5,941 nt of DNA from Kiritimatiellia bacterium (GTDB lineage Bacteria; Verrucomicrobiota; Kiritimatiellia; RFP12; UBA3636), in assembly GCA_017413145.1 (NCBI GenBank), contig JAFPUX010000025.1, forward strand, positions 1-5,941. The letters are read 5' to 3'. How positions within the stretch are numbered: the first letter of the stretch is position 1; the number at the start of each line of letters is the position of its first letter. The notes beneath the pieces are model-generated. The model worked only from the letters and a program-made list of their open reading frames with translations, was not told the origin of the DNA and did no database searches. Of the stretch, positions 5,772 through 5,941 are shown in pieces. The translations under genes and the position numbers were made by a program.

Positions 5772-5880
5772 CGCCGCCGCCCCGGCGCGGACTTTCCCTT
5801 CGGTCGAGCCCGCCGTCCGCGCCTCGATCCGCCGCGCCGCCCGCCGCCAGATGAAAGCCTTCCTCGAACAAACGCCATGA
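5707..5880 (+). CDS. Small ORF coupled to sigma factor; chimeric through the repeat
   Basis: The ATG overlaps the sigma-factor stop (ATGA), indicating coupled translation. Codons 1-47 encode MTPGYAAALADNPDC, an Ala-rich helix-like stretch and a VRASIRRAARR segment. This looks like the true N-terminus of the gene downstream of the sigma factor, plausibly the cytoplasmic head of an anti-sigma or other membrane partner, though no zinc-finger (HxxxCxxC) motif is visible. Codons 48-57 then read QMKAFLEQTP, exactly the end of the sigma factor, before a TGA at 5878-5880. The 57-residue product is therefore a fusion made by the 170-base repeat and may not exist in the cell. I recognise no family. Confidence 0.4.
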   Translation: MTPGYAAALADNPDCAGLLAALAAAPARTFPSVEPAVRASIRRAARRQMKAFLEQTP

Positions 5881-5941
5881 CTCCCGGTTACGCCGCCGCC
5901 CTCGCCGACAACCCGGACTGCGCCGGGCTGCTCGCCGCCCT
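5844..5941 (+). repeat. 98-base exact direct repeat, copy 2, running into window end
   Basis: Identical to 5674-5771 over all 98 bases and still matching when the window stops, so the full repeat may be longer. Because it touches the end of the sequence, it is either an assembly-graph loop or the start of a second unit in a true tandem duplication. Confidence 0.98.
5877..5941 (+). CDS. Second copy of the coupled gene's start (3' end missing)
   Basis: The ATG at 5877 overlaps the TGA of the preceding small ORF (ATGA), exactly as the first copy overlaps the sigma-factor stop. The visible 21 codons repeat MTPGYAAALADNPDCAGLLA and continue past the window edge. If the repeat is an artefact, this and the previous entry are one gene shown twice; if it is real, this may be the intact copy. 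Confidence 0.4.
   Translation, partial: MTPGYAAALADNPDCAGLLAA

Noticed and set aside
3818..5878. A 686-codon open frame on the minus strand across the transporter and sigma-factor genes, with a similar long frame on the + strand.
   Set aside because: It is rich in Arg, Gly, His and Asp without recognisable domains, and lies opposite two genes with clear family motifs. High G+C removes stop codons from other frames.

Overview
The window is GC-rich (roughly 70%) bacterial DNA, and all six recognisable genes read on the + strand. I cannot place the organism exactly. The N-terminal part of the first protein, which resembles a beta-sandwich 'galactose-binding-like' domain, the promoter style and the Ala/Pro-rich tails suggest the Verrucomicrobiota/Kiritimatiellota/Lentisphaerota side of the PVC group. 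This is an inference of low to moderate confidence. The gene cut at the left edge and the direct repeat that runs exactly into the right edge suggest that the window is a whole contig, or one end of a contig, from a draft or metagenome assembly.

Layout. (1) 3-884: the 3' part of a protein-tyrosine-phosphatase-like enzyme (C-x5-R motif), with an upstream beta-sandwich-like segment. (2) 921-949: a sigma-70-type promoter whose predicted start site lies only a few bases before the next ATG. (3) 960-1898 and 1901-2878: a two-gene cyclic-di-AMP module, the membrane diadenylate cyclase CdaA and a YbbR-domain regulator like CdaR, two bases apart; cdaR has a strong Shine-Dalgarno sequence inside the end of cdaA. 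(4) 2879-2918: a short AT-rich leader without a Shine-Dalgarno sequence, followed by a GTG-started HAD-fold hydrolase (2919-3821). In the Firmicutes arrangement this slot would hold glmM. (5) 3837-3865: a second promoter of nearly the same design as the first, again almost directly before an ATG. (6) 3875-5122 and 5126-5710: an AI-2E/PerM-type membrane transporter and an ECF-type sigma factor, three bases apart. (7) 5707 to the end: a small gene overlapping the sigma-factor stop codon (ATGA). It is interrupted by a direct repeat with a 170-base period that brings back the end of the sigma-factor gene.

How it fits together. There are probably two transcription units. The first makes c-di-AMP at the membrane (CdaA plus CdaR) and may continue into the HAD hydrolase. 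The second carries a membrane permease, an ECF sigma factor and, by position, the start of what may be its anti-sigma partner. The points most worth a second look are the two matching near-leaderless promoters, the terminal 98-base exact repeat (assembly artefact or true tandem duplication), the HAD protein in the glmM position, and the phosphatase fused to a beta-sandwich segment. I see no RNA genes, CRISPR array, insertion sequence or transposase. Nothing here clearly forms an undescribed system.
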